Of a stretch of 64,000 nucleotides of DNA, positions 1 to 8,660 are shown one piece after another. Where the stretch lies: the NCBI RefSeq assembly GCF_029016285.1, contig NZ_CP091975.1:2480001-2544000 (forward strand). Direction: 5' to 3'. The notes beneath the pieces were generated by a model. The model was given only the letters and a program-made list of their open reading frames with translations, had not been told where the DNA came from and searched no databases. Origin of the DNA: Vibrio sp. DW001. GTDB taxonomy: Bacteria > Pseudomonadota > Gammaproteobacteria > Enterobacterales > Vibrionaceae. The position numbers were made by a program, and so were the translations under genes. Each line of letters begins with the position of its first letter. Positions within the stretch are counted from its first letter, which is position 1.

Positions 1-446
1 ATTGCGCTATCAGCGGTAGTTAGAGCACTCGCTGTACCAGTAGTAAGAACGCCAGCACCATTAATGCTTGCAAGAAGCTCTTGGTTGTCATAGATGTTCC
101 ATGCAATACCTTGGATTTCTACGCCCGCCGCGTAAAATTTTGCTTCGTCTACTGCCCATGTTGCAGGTTGTAAAGCACCAACGATCTCATCAATTGCCGC
201 AGGAGTTCCACCTGGACCCGCTGGCACAGGTGCAGTATAAACGTGGCCTTCTAGGTCAATAAGCGTACCAATAGGGATGGCACGCTCGCCATCTTTACCC
301 GTTATGATGAACGTGCCATCTGGAATGGCAACACCAGGAATAACGCCCTGCCACTGAGCTGTTGCTTCAGATGTATCACCTGTTGCTGCGTTCGCTGCAA
401 AAGAAGTCATTAGAGCCAAGCTCAAAACTGAAATTACTTTTTTCAT
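1..446 (-). CDS. Secreted protein of unknown function (partial, C-terminus outside window)
   Basis: This frame stays open from an ATG at 446 to the left window edge, giving 148 codons without a stop, so the gene is cut by the boundary. An AGGA ribosome site lies about 9 nt upstream of the ATG. The N-terminus is a clear Sec signal peptide: MKK, a hydrophobic core, and a predicted cut after Ala-Asn-Ala near residue 20. The mature part is acidic and rich in Gly, Ala and Thr with no cysteines, as in fimbrial or surface subunits, but I do not recognise a family. A pilin-like subunit is only a guess. The secreted nature is well supported and the function is not. Confidence 0.7.
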   Translation of the reverse strand, partial: MKKVISVLSLALMTSFAANAATGDTSEATAQWQGVIPGVAIPDGTFIITGKDGERAIPIGTLIDLEGHVYTAPVPAGPGGTPAAIDEIVGALQPATWAVDEAKFYAAGVEIQGIAWNIYDNQELLASINGAGVLTTGTASALTTADSA

Positions 447-612
447 TTTTATATCCTTTAGATTACTTTATTTGGAAACATTGAAGGTTACCCGCACCGA
501 AGTACTTAACCTGCCAAGAGTTTCGCGTTTTATGGATATTTAATGAATAGCACCGCGGTTTGAATATTATTTTTGTTTGCTAACTTGTCAAAATAGGTAT
601 GAAAAAGGCACA

Positions 613-730
613 TTTTTCCTTAAAGGACAGACACCCTATAAGACGTTTTTCTTTAAAGGACAGGCGCCTTATAGAATGGAGATTGATGGAGTGCCTGTCC
701 CTGATAAAATGTGTGTCCCTGATAAAATGT
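613..730. repeat. GTGTGTCC-family repeat cluster, locus A
   Basis: This gene-free stretch of about 420 bp (447-864) holds two direct copies of a roughly 30-bp unit centred on TTTAAAGGACAG (613-645 and 647-676). They are followed by two copies in the opposite sense, GTGCCTGTCCCTGATAAAAT (691-710) and GTGTGTCCCTGATAAAAT (711-728). The GGACAGGCGC at 658-667 can pair with GTGCCTGTCC at 691-700, giving a hairpin of about 10 bp. The GTGTGTCC core recurs beside the RAYT gene at 7.0-8.0 kb and at 13.25 kb, so this is probably a dispersed RAYT-mobilised repeat. The 85-codon frame across it is an artefact. Confidence 0.7.
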
Positions 731-864
731 GATAACAATGTCGACAATAATGCTGTTTCATCTCTTTATTTGACTCGCATTTCTAATATGGTTAATTTGA
801 ACCCATATTCTTTTAACTCATTGGTCGCTCTAACAATGATTGTTTCAGGCCATTGAAGGTAGTA

Positions 865-1905
865 ATGAACATTACAAAGAAAAAACTCAACGAAGCGGTA
901 GAACAAAAAATCATCTCACCTGACCAAGCAAGTGAATTGTTTGAGTTCTTACAAGAGCACGCTTCTGATTCTCCTAAATTCATTTTCACTCACGTGCTTT
1001 ATTACTTGGGCGGGTTCATTGCTATTGGTGCCATGACTTTATTTATGAATCTAGGTTGGGAGTCTTTCGGAGGCATAGGTATCGTTGCGATATCGCTTCT
1101 TTATTCTGTTCTAGGCATAAAGATGACGCAGACTTTCTCTAATAAGCATCTTCATATCCCTGCGGGTATATGCGCCACTTTCGTCGTTTGCTTAACCCCG
1201 TTAACCATTTACGGACTTCAACAATGGTTAGGAATCTGGCCTGATGACAGTGTTTACAACAATTACTACAGGCACATAAAATGGCATTGGCTATACCTAG
1301 AACTGGGGACATTGTGTATTGGGGCTATGATCATTTGGAAATATAAATACCCATTTCTAAATATGCCTATTGCTATCACCCTTTGGTTTATGTCGATGGA
1401 CATGGCCGGTATGTACTTTGGTTCTGATACATCATGGGAGATGAGAGAATTAGTCTCACTTTATTTCGGATTATTAATGATATTCCTCGCAATATGGGTA
1501 GATCTGCGATCACGAGGAAAAGCTGATTATGCCTTTTGGATTTACCTTTGTGGTGCAGTGGCATTTTGGGGAGGGCTCTCATTGCAGAATTCGGATAGTG
1601 AGTTATCGAAATTCATCTATTTTGGCATCAATCTTTTGATGATTGGGGTTGGCGTAGTGCTAATTCGTAGAGTTTTTGTTGTTTTTGGTGCGATAGGAAG
1701 TTGTATTTATCTTGGGCATCTTGCACAAGACGTTTTTGAAGACAGTTGGCTGTTTCCTATTGCATTAACCGTGATTGGGTTGAGCATTATATATCTTGGG
1801 GTTCTTTGGCAAAAACATGAAGATGTTATTACTGAAAAATCACGACGCTTTCTTCCATTACCGTTAAGACAATTATTAGAAGATAAATCATCAAGGCGCA
1901 CATGA
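865..1905 (+). CDS. DUF2157-like multi-spanning membrane protein
   Basis: A 346-residue protein with a soluble N-terminal segment of about 45 residues followed by roughly nine hydrophobic helices, so it is an inner-membrane protein. The N-terminal pattern (KLNEAVEQKIISPDQASEL, then a segment ending in a helix with GGFIAIGAM) resembles DUF2157-type proteins, whose function is unknown. I chose the ATG at 865 because GAAGG lies 5 nt upstream; a TTG at 853 in the same frame lacks such a site. The protein ends in a basic tail (LPLPLRQLLEDKSSRRT). It sits alone, downstream of a repeat cluster. The family assignment is moderate and no function can be stated. Confidence 0.75.
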   Translation: MNITKKKLNEAVEQKIISPDQASELFEFLQEHASDSPKFIFTHVLYYLGGFIAIGAMTLFMNLGWESFGGIGIVAISLLYSVLGIKMTQTFSNKHLHIPAGICATFVVCLTPLTIYGLQQWLGIWPDDSVYNNYYRHIKWHWLYLELGTLCIGAMIIWKYKYPFLNMPIAITLWFMSMDMAGMYFGSDTSWEMRELVSLYFGLLMIFLAIWVDLRSRGKADYAFWIYLCGAVAFWGGLSLQNSDSELSKFIYFGINLLMIGVGVVLIRRVFVVFGAIGSCIYLGHLAQDVFEDSWLFPIALTVIGLSIIYLGVLWQKHEDVITEKSRRFLPLPLRQLLEDKSSRRT

Positions 1906-2068
1906 TTCTGAAGATTCGTACCGTGTAACCATTGGTATCGATTAACAACGTTTTGCGTCAAAATATTATAATTTTGGTTCTGTCAGCGTAAGCTATCCGA
2001 AAGCAATAATTGCTTTCCTACTAGCATATGTTAGCTACTATTTATGTGCACAAAGGAAGATTAATTGA

Positions 2069-2521
2069 ATGGAATTAACCATCGGAAATACGCCAGACAT
2101 CATCTCAAAAGCGCATTCGATTCGACATCAAGTTTTTGTTGTAGAACAAGATATCCCTCAAGAACTTGATCATGATGGCCTAGATAACATTTCCAGCCAT
2201 GCGCTAGTAACAGATGATGACTCATTGGTTGCAACTGCCCGTCTGACTGTAAACGACATCGGCCACGCAGTATTGGCAAGAGTTGCCGTCATCGAACAGT
2301 ACCGTGGTTCAGGCGTTGCTTCTAAAGTCGTCAGCGCTTTATTATCGTATGCTGGGCAATGTGGATGTGTTTCAATTGAGATGCACGCTCATGAATACTT
2401 AAGGCGTTATTACGAGAAGTTTGGTTTTACATATGTACGGAATGTTGAAATGGTAGGAGAACATCAGTTGATCGAAATGAAGGTACAACTTACGCCTTTC
2501 GATCTCGAGAGAGATGGTTAA
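2069..2521 (+). CDS. GNAT-family N-acetyltransferase
   Basis: A 150-residue acyl-CoA-dependent acetyltransferase. The acetyl-CoA-binding motif A is visible at about residues 74-95 (ARVAVIEQYRGSGVASKVV, with the Q/RxxGxG/A loop as QYRGSG). The N-terminal half carries the IRHQVFVVEQDIPQELDHDGLD pattern found in ElaA-type GNAT proteins, and the C-terminal YYEKFGF motif is typical of the fold. The substrate is unknown. An AGGAAG site lies upstream of the ATG. The gene is monocistronic and convergent with the next gene, 38 bp away. Confidence 0.85.
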   Translation: MELTIGNTPDIISKAHSIRHQVFVVEQDIPQELDHDGLDNISSHALVTDDDSLVATARLTVNDIGHAVLARVAVIEQYRGSGVASKVVSALLSYAGQCGCVSIEMHAHEYLRRYYEKFGFTYVRNVEMVGEHQLIEMKVQLTPFDLERDG

Positions 2522-2559
2522 AATAAGAGAGGAAGATCACACGTACGAAAACCATAGAT

Positions 2560-3207
2560 TCACTCTGAGAAGCCTTCCATCGATACCTTCACTCGTTGAT
2601 CTATCCTTACATTGGGTTTCTCTGCCATGCTTTGTGTTTGACTATGCTTAAAGTAGGTTATAAGAAGGCTGGAAGTAATATCGAAAGGTTCATCTGGTTT
2701 CAATTCAGTTATTTTTATTCTATCTCCAAGAAAAAATGCATCCATTTGTCTGATCTCGGCCGTATTCGTATTTAGTTTGAACAAGCCTAAGTACCAAAAA
2801 ACTCCAGACCCTTGATTTGATACCGAAAATGGAGCAGAAAACACCATTTCCTCGTCGAAGCTATTAAAGTTTAGAGCAGTGATTTTATAATAGTCTACAC
2901 CGACTAAGCCATATTCTTCTCCATCTTGATATTCCCCGACAGCAAGGTGGAGACCATCATATTCCTTTATAACTGTTAACCTCGCTTTGGCGTCCGAATC
3001 AGGTAACTGTACCTGCCAGTAATTGTCGGTTTCAAACCTAAATAACGTCAACATTACGTTAGTATCGTTGCTTGTTTCAAAAGGGACAACGTGCCCATCA
3101 GCCTCCACGACATAAATATCATCATTAGTAAAATTAAAACGAACTATTCCAATAACTATGACTAACGTAATAACAATAACAATCACAAATATTATTTTTT
3201 TAACCAT
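2560..3207 (-). CDS. Hypothetical protein with N-terminal membrane anchor
   Basis: A 215-residue protein not recognised as any family. Residues 1-25 (MVKKI then an Ile/Val-rich run) form one uncleaved transmembrane helix or signal anchor. The remaining 190 residues are polar, acidic and predicted to be extracytoplasmic, with many beta-prone stretches (DNYWQVQLPDSDAK, HLAVGEYQDGEEYGLVG). It contains no cysteine. Flanking genes are unrelated and there is no sign of an operon. Confidence 0.7.
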   Translation of the reverse strand: MVKKIIFVIVIVITLVIVIGIVRFNFTNDDIYVVEADGHVVPFETSNDTNVMLTLFRFETDNYWQVQLPDSDAKARLTVIKEYDGLHLAVGEYQDGEEYGLVGVDYYKITALNFNSFDEEMVFSAPFSVSNQGSGVFWYLGLFKLNTNTAEIRQMDAFFLGDRIKITELKPDEPFDITSSLLITYFKHSQTQSMAEKPNVRIDQRVKVSMEGFSE

Positions 3208-3435
3208 AATATAGCCTTGTATTTTAGTGATTTACTGTCAGTTTTGTTGGCCCAAGTATAACATTACGTCGGCGCCCTTTAGCTCTTATTATTCATCACT
3301 GCAATGCGTTCATTTACTGCCATGAATCGTCATCCAGCGATTTTGTATCAATACTTACGAAGCGGATTAACGAGAATAAGAGGATAACAACGAGAATTCA
3401 TGCATTCTATTTTTCTGTCGTTTCGAGCCGTTATT

Positions 3436-4245
3436 TTATTTATAGCGCTCAAATACTGCATCGATAAAACCATCTAACTTCATTTGTGTCATCGCTTGAT
3501 TCACTTGCTCAATATAGCTTTCACTCACGCTATCCTTGTTGAAAAGCATATACGTTGGCCAAACGAGGACGACCAAATTATCTGTACTTATATCAGAACG
3601 CTTAACAATATCGATGTTTTCCTCTAGCCCGTTGCTCTTTAGGTAATGCATAACTGGAAGGTAATCTCCAACAAATAAATCAATTCGATCACCTAAGAGC
3701 ATATCGACACTTTGTTTCGTTGACTTTGAGTCACTTACCCTAGAAAACTTATTCTCTTTAAGGGCATTCTTAAAATTACCACTACCATATAAATAGCCGA
3801 GTCGAACCGCTATAGAGTAATTTTTTACATTATTAAATTGGGGATTTACCTGTATTTTTGCATTTCTTTTTTTGAATAATACGTACTTTTGCAATATAAG
3901 AACGTTTTCACCATACCTCCCCCACTGTTGTCGTTCTTCATTTTTCCCTGCATTAAAAAGAATATCCCCTTGTCCTGATTTTACCGAGTAAACCGCCCTC
4001 TTCCATGGTAAAAAAGTAAAATTGATACTATTGCCATTCGTTCTTCGAATCGCTTCTTCAATAATTTCTACAGCTATCCCCTGTGCCTTTCCATCTACTG
4101 AAAATTCATAAGGAGGATATTCAAGCGTGACTGCGGTCAAAACCCTAGACGCTGAAAATGCATTGGATGCGATTAGTAAAGCTATAACCGCTATAAAAAC
4201 ATGTCTGATCTCAAACGTTAATCGGAAACTCCATCGGGAAAACAC
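3436..4245 (-). CDS. Periplasmic solute-binding protein of the amino-acid (SBP_bac_3) type
   Basis: A 269-residue protein with an N-terminal signal sequence ending near Ala-Phe-Ser-Ala (about residue 32). Next comes the opening strand LTAVTLEYPPYEFSVDGKAQGIAVEIIEEA, characteristic of family 3 binding domains, and the FLPWKRAVYSVKSGQGDILFNAG segment that follows in these folds. No permease or ATPase is adjacent, so it is an orphan. Such orphans in Vibrio are often sensory or of unknown ligand, so a transport role should not be assumed. The start gives a signal peptide slightly longer than average; a shorter start is possible. Confidence 0.8.
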   Translation of the reverse strand: MFSRWSFRLTFEIRHVFIAVIALLIASNAFSASRVLTAVTLEYPPYEFSVDGKAQGIAVEIIEEAIRRTNGNSINFTFLPWKRAVYSVKSGQGDILFNAGKNEERQQWGRYGENVLILQKYVLFKKRNAKIQVNPQFNNVKNYSIAVRLGYLYGSGNFKNALKENKFSRVSDSKSTKQSVDMLLGDRIDLFVGDYLPVMHYLKSNGLEENIDIVKRSDISTDNLVVLVWPTYMLFNKDSVSESYIEQVNQAMTQMKLDGFIDAVFERYK

Positions 4246-4526
4246 TGTGTATATCCTTTAACGTTATATTTCATCGTTAAAGTATTATTCCAATTCGCTC
4301 AATAGTCAATTAGATACCCGACAATGCAACAGATTGATAACTAGTTGATAAAAAACTAGTTTCATTAATTATTTATGCTGTCTTTATAATAGCCCTATTG
4401 AGTACTAACATATTACGGGATGCAAAATTTCACTTAATACAGCATCAGAGTACCAATCAAGGTGGTTTCGATACTCACCATGGACAGATACCTCAAAAGG
4501 TGCGCTTTAGCGTATTATTCGATACA

Positions 4527-4892
4527 TTAAAAATTCGAATACAGCACGCAAGTCCAAGTAACCAAAGCTAAAATCAAACTAAATAAGACAGCAGCAGATC
4601 CCATATCTTTAGCTCTTCCTGACAAATCATGATGCTCTGAACCTACCCTATCAACTACGGCCTCTATGGCGGAGTTCAGCAACTCCACGATAAGAAGCAA
4701 TACCAAGGGGACAATAAGTGCAAGTTTCTCGTATAGGGATATAGGGAGAGCCAACGCGAGGGGGCAGGCGATAATAAAAACGATAATTTCTTGTCTGAAG
4801 GCCGCTTCATTTTTCCACGCAGCTTTCAGACCTTTCATTGAATAATAAGAAGCTAAAACTAGACGTTTTAGGCCTGTGTTTCCAGGTTTCAC
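4527..4892 (-). CDS. dgkA: Diacylglycerol kinase DgkA
   Basis: A 121-residue integral membrane kinase that phosphorylates diacylglycerol to phosphatidic acid with ATP in the inner membrane. The signature ELLNSAIEAVVDRVGSEHHD is intact, followed by AKDMGSAAV, and three transmembrane helices are visible. I chose the GTG at 4892 (reading MKPGNTGLKR) because it matches the usual length of about 122 and the usual N-terminus; an in-frame TTG nine codons upstream is possible. It lies downstream of eptA on the same strand with a 165-bp gap. The pairing makes sense because phosphoethanolamine transfer releases diacylglycerol. Confidence 0.93.
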   Translation of the reverse strand: MKPGNTGLKRLVLASYYSMKGLKAAWKNEAAFRQEIIVFIIACPLALALPISLYEKLALIVPLVLLLIVELLNSAIEAVVDRVGSEHHDLSGRAKDMGSAAVLFSLILALVTWTCVLYSNF

Positions 4893-5057
4893 AGTTAAGT
4901 ATCTCGATTGTAATAGCAAAGTCTACATAACAGCGATGATACGTCTTAAAACGTGAATAAAATGTGCAGATACCCTACAAAATCAGATCTTCACCTATAG
5001 ACATCAAAACTCTTTCGAGGCGCTGGTACCCCTAGATCAACGAACTTAGCAAACTAA

Positions 5058-6701
5058 TCATCCATCCGATGTTCGGCAACTAGAAAAAATGCTCATATCT
5101 TTATTAATACTTGATGTGCCGACGGATGCGAAATCAATTAATGAATGAAACAAATTATCTTGTGATACATGTTCATTTCTCGCTTTACTCTTCAAACATT
5201 GACGATTGATTTTGTAGGTGCTTTCAAAAGCACTATCCATCCATAAAAACCAAGGTACGTGAGTTTGCTCATTGGGTGCTAATGAATAAGGCGTACCGTG
5301 CAGATAAAGGCCATTTTCTCCTAATGACTCACCGTGATCCGAAATATACATCAACGCAACATTATATTGGTCTCGGTATTTTTCTAACTTCTCAATTAAC
5401 TTTGCGATGATGTAATCTGTGTGCGCGATAGTATTATCGTAGACATTGCTTATCTCTTCGTCTGAACAGTTTTCGATATCACTTTGATTGCACGCTGGCG
5501 TGAATAACTCTTGATTTTTAGGGTATCGTTTCCAGTATGTTGGCCCGTGACTTCCAATAATATGGAACGCCATAAGCTTGTTTTTCTTCTGTTCTAGGCT
5601 CATATTTTTATCAAACTCTTCCAGCATTACCTCATCAGTACAGACACCCTCTGAACAATAATCTGGGTAATCATTCGGGGTTATCACTCTTTTATTCAAG
5701 TGTTTCGCTACTGATTTGTCACCTCCATCGTTTTCTACCCACACCACAGATGTTCCAGAACGTTTGATAATATCTAAGGCGTTGTCTTGTGCATTCGCCC
5801 TTTCTTTACGGTAATTGCTTCTGTCCAGATTAGAGAACATGCAAGGTAACGAATGTGCGGTTGCCGTACCGCATGAAGAAGTATCTTTAAACGAAATAAT
5901 ATCTAGATTCTCTGTGTATGGGTTTGTATTTCTTGCATACCCATTGTATCGAATATTTGAAGAGCGGGCCGTTTCGCCAACGACAAGAACAATCAATGAT
6001 GGTTTCCCATTTTGAGCTGGAACAATTCTGGCATCCTCACCAACTATTTGATATTCGAGTGGCGTTGTAAAAAAAGTGTTTTTTATATATTTCGCTGAAT
6101 AATATATGTGGCTAGGTGTGATCATTCTATTCAAGTAAGCGTTATTTCGTCCAACCGACGCATAATTTTTATACGACGTGATAAAAACAATCGTAATGAT
6201 GAACAGTGCAGAAATAATAACAGCCAATTTTTTCACAACATTATTTTTCAGTGACTTACTTCTTTTGAAAGACACTCGAGTGATTAAAATGGATGGTATA
6301 ATTCCAAGAATTGACACGTATAAACAAGAAACCCAATTTACATATGAAGATAACTCACCACTGTTCGTCTCAAAAACATTTTCTATCATGCTGTAATCAA
6401 ACATTACGCTATATTTATAGGTCGCATAGCTTGCCATCGCAGATGTTGTTGTTAAAAAAATGAAAAAAGGCTTTCGAAAATAGGGAATATTGAAAATTGA
6501 AAAAACAAGCACAAATGCAGCGCTCAGTAACAAAGGGCTAAAATACGCGAAAGTTGAATTTCCATGTTCGGAAGCCAACTGAATCAGTTTTGTTACCACG
6601 GGGATATTGAGAACAAATCCAAAGTATAGTGAAATAGTAATAATGAAATAATCACTACTGATAAAAATTGGAGTCTTAATAATAGTTTTGAAACTTGTCA
6701 T
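5058..6701 (-). CDS. eptA: Phosphoethanolamine-lipid A transferase EptA
   Basis: An inner-membrane enzyme with a periplasmic alkaline-phosphatase-like domain that moves phosphoethanolamine from phosphatidylethanolamine to lipid A, lowering surface charge and cationic peptide binding. The N-terminal third has about five transmembrane helices. The catalytic domain shows VVGETARSSN, whose Thr is the nucleophile (residue 244 of this start), and later ISDHGESLGENGLYLHG, which carries metal-binding Asp and His. Several Cys pairs match the disulfides of the family. The ATG at 6701 gives 547 residues, the family length; an in-frame ATG at 6800 would add 33 residues that do not look like EptA. dgkA follows on the same strand. 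Confidence 0.92.
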   Translation of the reverse strand: MTSFKTIIKTPIFISSDYFIITISLYFGFVLNIPVVTKLIQLASEHGNSTFAYFSPLLLSAAFVLVFSIFNIPYFRKPFFIFLTTTSAMASYATYKYSVMFDYSMIENVFETNSGELSSYVNWVSCLYVSILGIIPSILITRVSFKRSKSLKNNVVKKLAVIISALFIITIVFITSYKNYASVGRNNAYLNRMITPSHIYYSAKYIKNTFFTTPLEYQIVGEDARIVPAQNGKPSLIVLVVGETARSSNIRYNGYARNTNPYTENLDIISFKDTSSCGTATAHSLPCMFSNLDRSNYRKERANAQDNALDIIKRSGTSVVWVENDGGDKSVAKHLNKRVITPNDYPDYCSEGVCTDEVMLEEFDKNMSLEQKKNKLMAFHIIGSHGPTYWKRYPKNQELFTPACNQSDIENCSDEEISNVYDNTIAHTDYIIAKLIEKLEKYRDQYNVALMYISDHGESLGENGLYLHGTPYSLAPNEQTHVPWFLWMDSAFESTYKINRQCLKSKARNEHVSQDNLFHSLIDFASVGTSSINKDMSIFSSCRTSDG

Positions 6702-6869
6702 GATAATTACAACAGCACGTCTTTTACAAAAATTAGAACGATAAGATAAAAGAAACAGTGTGAATAAAATGTGTAGGCTTAGTTCATCTAATGGATACAT
6801 TATTGCTCTATTTCAAGACGCTCAAATTGACACGTTATTATGGGCGTATGGGAGGCATTAAATGGAAGA

Positions 6870-6915
6870 TAGAATTAGAGGACACACGCTATTAGAATTA
6901 GAGGACACACGCTAT
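6870..6915. repeat. GTGTGTCC-family tandem repeat, locus B (left flank of RAYT)
   Basis: Two perfect tandem copies of a 23-bp unit, TAGAATTAGAGGACACACGC plus TAT, at 6870-6892 and 6893-6915. Each contains ATTAGAGGACACAC. The second copy of that 14-mer (6897-6910) is a perfect inverted match to GTGTGTCCTCTAAT at 8168-8181 on the other side of the transposase gene. It probably marks the left boundary of the RAYT unit. The rest of the gap between eptA and the transposase shows no other gene. Confidence 0.8.
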
Positions 6916-7037
6916 AAATGCTTAGTCAAAGAATGAGTTTGTACTAAGTCAATCTCAAATTAAATTATTTGAGGTGGCTTCATTTCCCTTAAGGGATACC
7001 TTATCCGTATCTATTTTTATCACATATGGATTGCCTT

Positions 7038-8000
7038 ATGACCACTGCCCGTAAACAACTGGTTTCTATTGAATCGACACCTTATTACCACTGTGTCTCT
7101 CGCTGTGTTCGACGCAGTTTTCTATGTGGCGTCGACCCGTATACTCAACAGAGCTATGAACATCGTCGCGCTTGGATTGAATCTAAAATTGAAGCTCTGT
7201 CTCAACTTTACTGCATTGATATCTGCGCTTACGCCATTATGAGTAACCATTATCATTTGGTACTGCATATGAATCGTGATGAGGCTCTTGGGTTGTCGTC
7301 TAATCAAGTGATTGAGCGCTGGCAACTCAGTCATAAATTGCCTGCATTGATTCAACGTTGGCTTTCCCATCAAATAACAACTGGAGCAGAAGAAAAGGAG
7401 TGCTTAAGAATTATCGAATCATGGCGAAATCGTTTATGGGATTTAAGCTGGTTTATGAAAGAACTCAATTACGATATTGCCTTAAAAGCAAATCAAGAGG
7501 ACAACTGCAAAGGGCATTTTTGGGAATGTCGTTTTAAAAACCAAGCTCTATTGGATGAGCAAGCACTTTTAGCAGCCATGGCTTATGTCGATCTTAATCC
7601 ACTAAAAGCAGGTATCGCAGAGAAACCTGAAACCTCAGAATTCACATCAATAAAAGTCAGGCTACAGGCATTAAAAGAGCAAAAAGAGAAAGCCCACTTC
7701 CTGTTCCCTTTCGTCGGTAACTCAACCAATAAGATCATTCACGGCATTCCTCTCCGATTGGTGGATTATATTGAGTTAGTTGATTGGACAGCACGACAGT
7801 ATCGAGAAAACAAAGCGACGTTAAAGGCGTCAATCCCACCTATATTACAAAGGCTTGGTATAGCAAAAACGACCTGGCTTAAAGCCTGCACTCAATTAGA
7901 ACGATACGGCGTAACCGCTGTTGGATGTCATTGCCACGCAAAGGTCGCAAAGTTACATATGAAAAAGGTAAGAATTCATCTCTTTCGGTTGGATAATTAA
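7038..8000 (+). CDS. REP-associated tyrosine transposase (RAYT, IS200/Y1-HUH type)
   Basis: A single-strand DNA transposase of the TnpA-REP class, about 320 residues. The HUH motif is visible as IMSNHYHLVLH and the catalytic Tyr as AMAYVDLNPLKAGIAE, the arrangement typical of RAYTs. The opening STPYYHCVSRCVRRSFLCG is also characteristic. An ATG four codons upstream at 7026 is possible; neither has a strong ribosome site. Such enzymes are single-copy domesticated transposases that act on REP-like palindromes. Here the gene is flanked by inverted copies of a GTGTGTCC repeat at 6870-6915 and 8165-8326. It appears intact. Confidence 0.9.
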   Translation: MTTARKQLVSIESTPYYHCVSRCVRRSFLCGVDPYTQQSYEHRRAWIESKIEALSQLYCIDICAYAIMSNHYHLVLHMNRDEALGLSSNQVIERWQLSHKLPALIQRWLSHQITTGAEEKECLRIIESWRNRLWDLSWFMKELNYDIALKANQEDNCKGHFWECRFKNQALLDEQALLAAMAYVDLNPLKAGIAEKPETSEFTSIKVRLQALKEQKEKAHFLFPFVGNSTNKIIHGIPLRLVDYIELVDWTARQYRENKATLKASIPPILQRLGIAKTTWLKACTQLERYGVTAVGCHCHAKVAKLHMKKVRIHLFRLDN

Positions 8001-8164
8001 ATTTCCGACCTAACCTATCATCTTGGTATTCTCGACTTGCTTTCGATACTCATTTCTTGAACATTACAATCCATATTAACGAAGCATTAGACCATAATTC
8101 ACGTGGAAAACTAACAAACTCACTCAAATTGGTCTCAGTAATCCCATTCATAAATTTTCTTTTA

Positions 8165-8326
8165 AGTGTGTGTCCTCTAATAACAGTGAGAAAGTTCTGT
8201 GAAGTGTGTGTCCGTTTAGAACATCTAGTAAGAACATGGGTGTGTGTCCGCTAGTAAGAACATGGGTGTGTGTCCGCTAGTAAGAACAAAGTAAGAACAT
8301 TGGTGTGTGTCCGCTAGTAAGAACAC
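8165..8326. repeat. GTGTGTCC-family tandem repeat, locus C (right flank of RAYT)
   Basis: This gene-free stretch downstream of the RAYT gene (8001-8537) contains five GTGTGTCC cores. The first (8168-8181) is the perfect inverted partner of the left-flank 14-mer. A 26-bp unit beginning CTAGTAAGAACATGGGTGTG repeats exactly at 8225-8250 and 8251-8276, then in expanded 37-bp form at 8277-8313, then truncated at 8314-8326. The reading frame over it (8057-8254) is an artefact of the repeats. The remainder up to 8537 shows nothing I can identify. Confidence 0.8.
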
Positions 8327-8537
8327 GAAGAACAGAACAAATGATGAGAGCTACCCACGATGATTAAGAGTCTAACCTATTTCGTCAAAGTGAGTCTCTC
8401 TCTACTTTTAAGTTGAAGTGTCAGATTTAGCCTAAATGAATACACATAATGTAACTGTGTTCAGTTTAAAACAGCGTTAAATGAATTTGACTAGGCGACA
8501 TCGCGCAGTGCCGTCCTTCAAGCTCTAATCTAAATTT

Positions 8538-8660
8538 TTATTGGTTACTTCCTAAGATACCCGCGCCGTCTTTCTTCGCGGCTTTTGCCGCCTTTTTTTC
8601 TTTGGCAGTTAAAAGCGGTTTTTTCTTAGAATCTTTTTTCGTTTGTTGACCCTTGCTCAT
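8538..8660 (-). CDS. Lysine-rich microprotein, 40 residues
   Basis: An ATG at 8660 opens a 40-codon frame starting MSKGQQTKKDSKKKPLLTAK and ending GAGILGSNQ before TAA. Fifteen of its 40 residues are lysine, with repeated EKKAAKAAKK segments, so it is strongly basic and likely disordered or nucleic-acid-binding. I recall similar short Lys-rich proteins being annotated in Vibrio genomes, but I cannot name a function. The ribosome site is weak (ACGG about 11 nt upstream). The biased, clean composition argues for a real gene. Confidence 0.6.
   Translation of the reverse strand: MSKGQQTKKDSKKKPLLTAKEKKAAKAAKKDGAGILGSNQ

Noticed and set aside
599-856. Plus-strand 85-codon frame opening MKKAHFSLKDRHPIRRF
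   Set aside because: It is created by the locus A repeats (duplicated FSLKDR and SLIKC segments), so it is not a gene.
8057-8254. Plus-strand 65-codon frame downstream of the RAYT gene
   Set aside because: Most of it translates tandem GTGTGTCC repeats; there is no ribosome site and no family.
8225-8326. CRISPR array
   Set aside because: The repeats are directly abutting with no unique spacers, and no cas genes are present.
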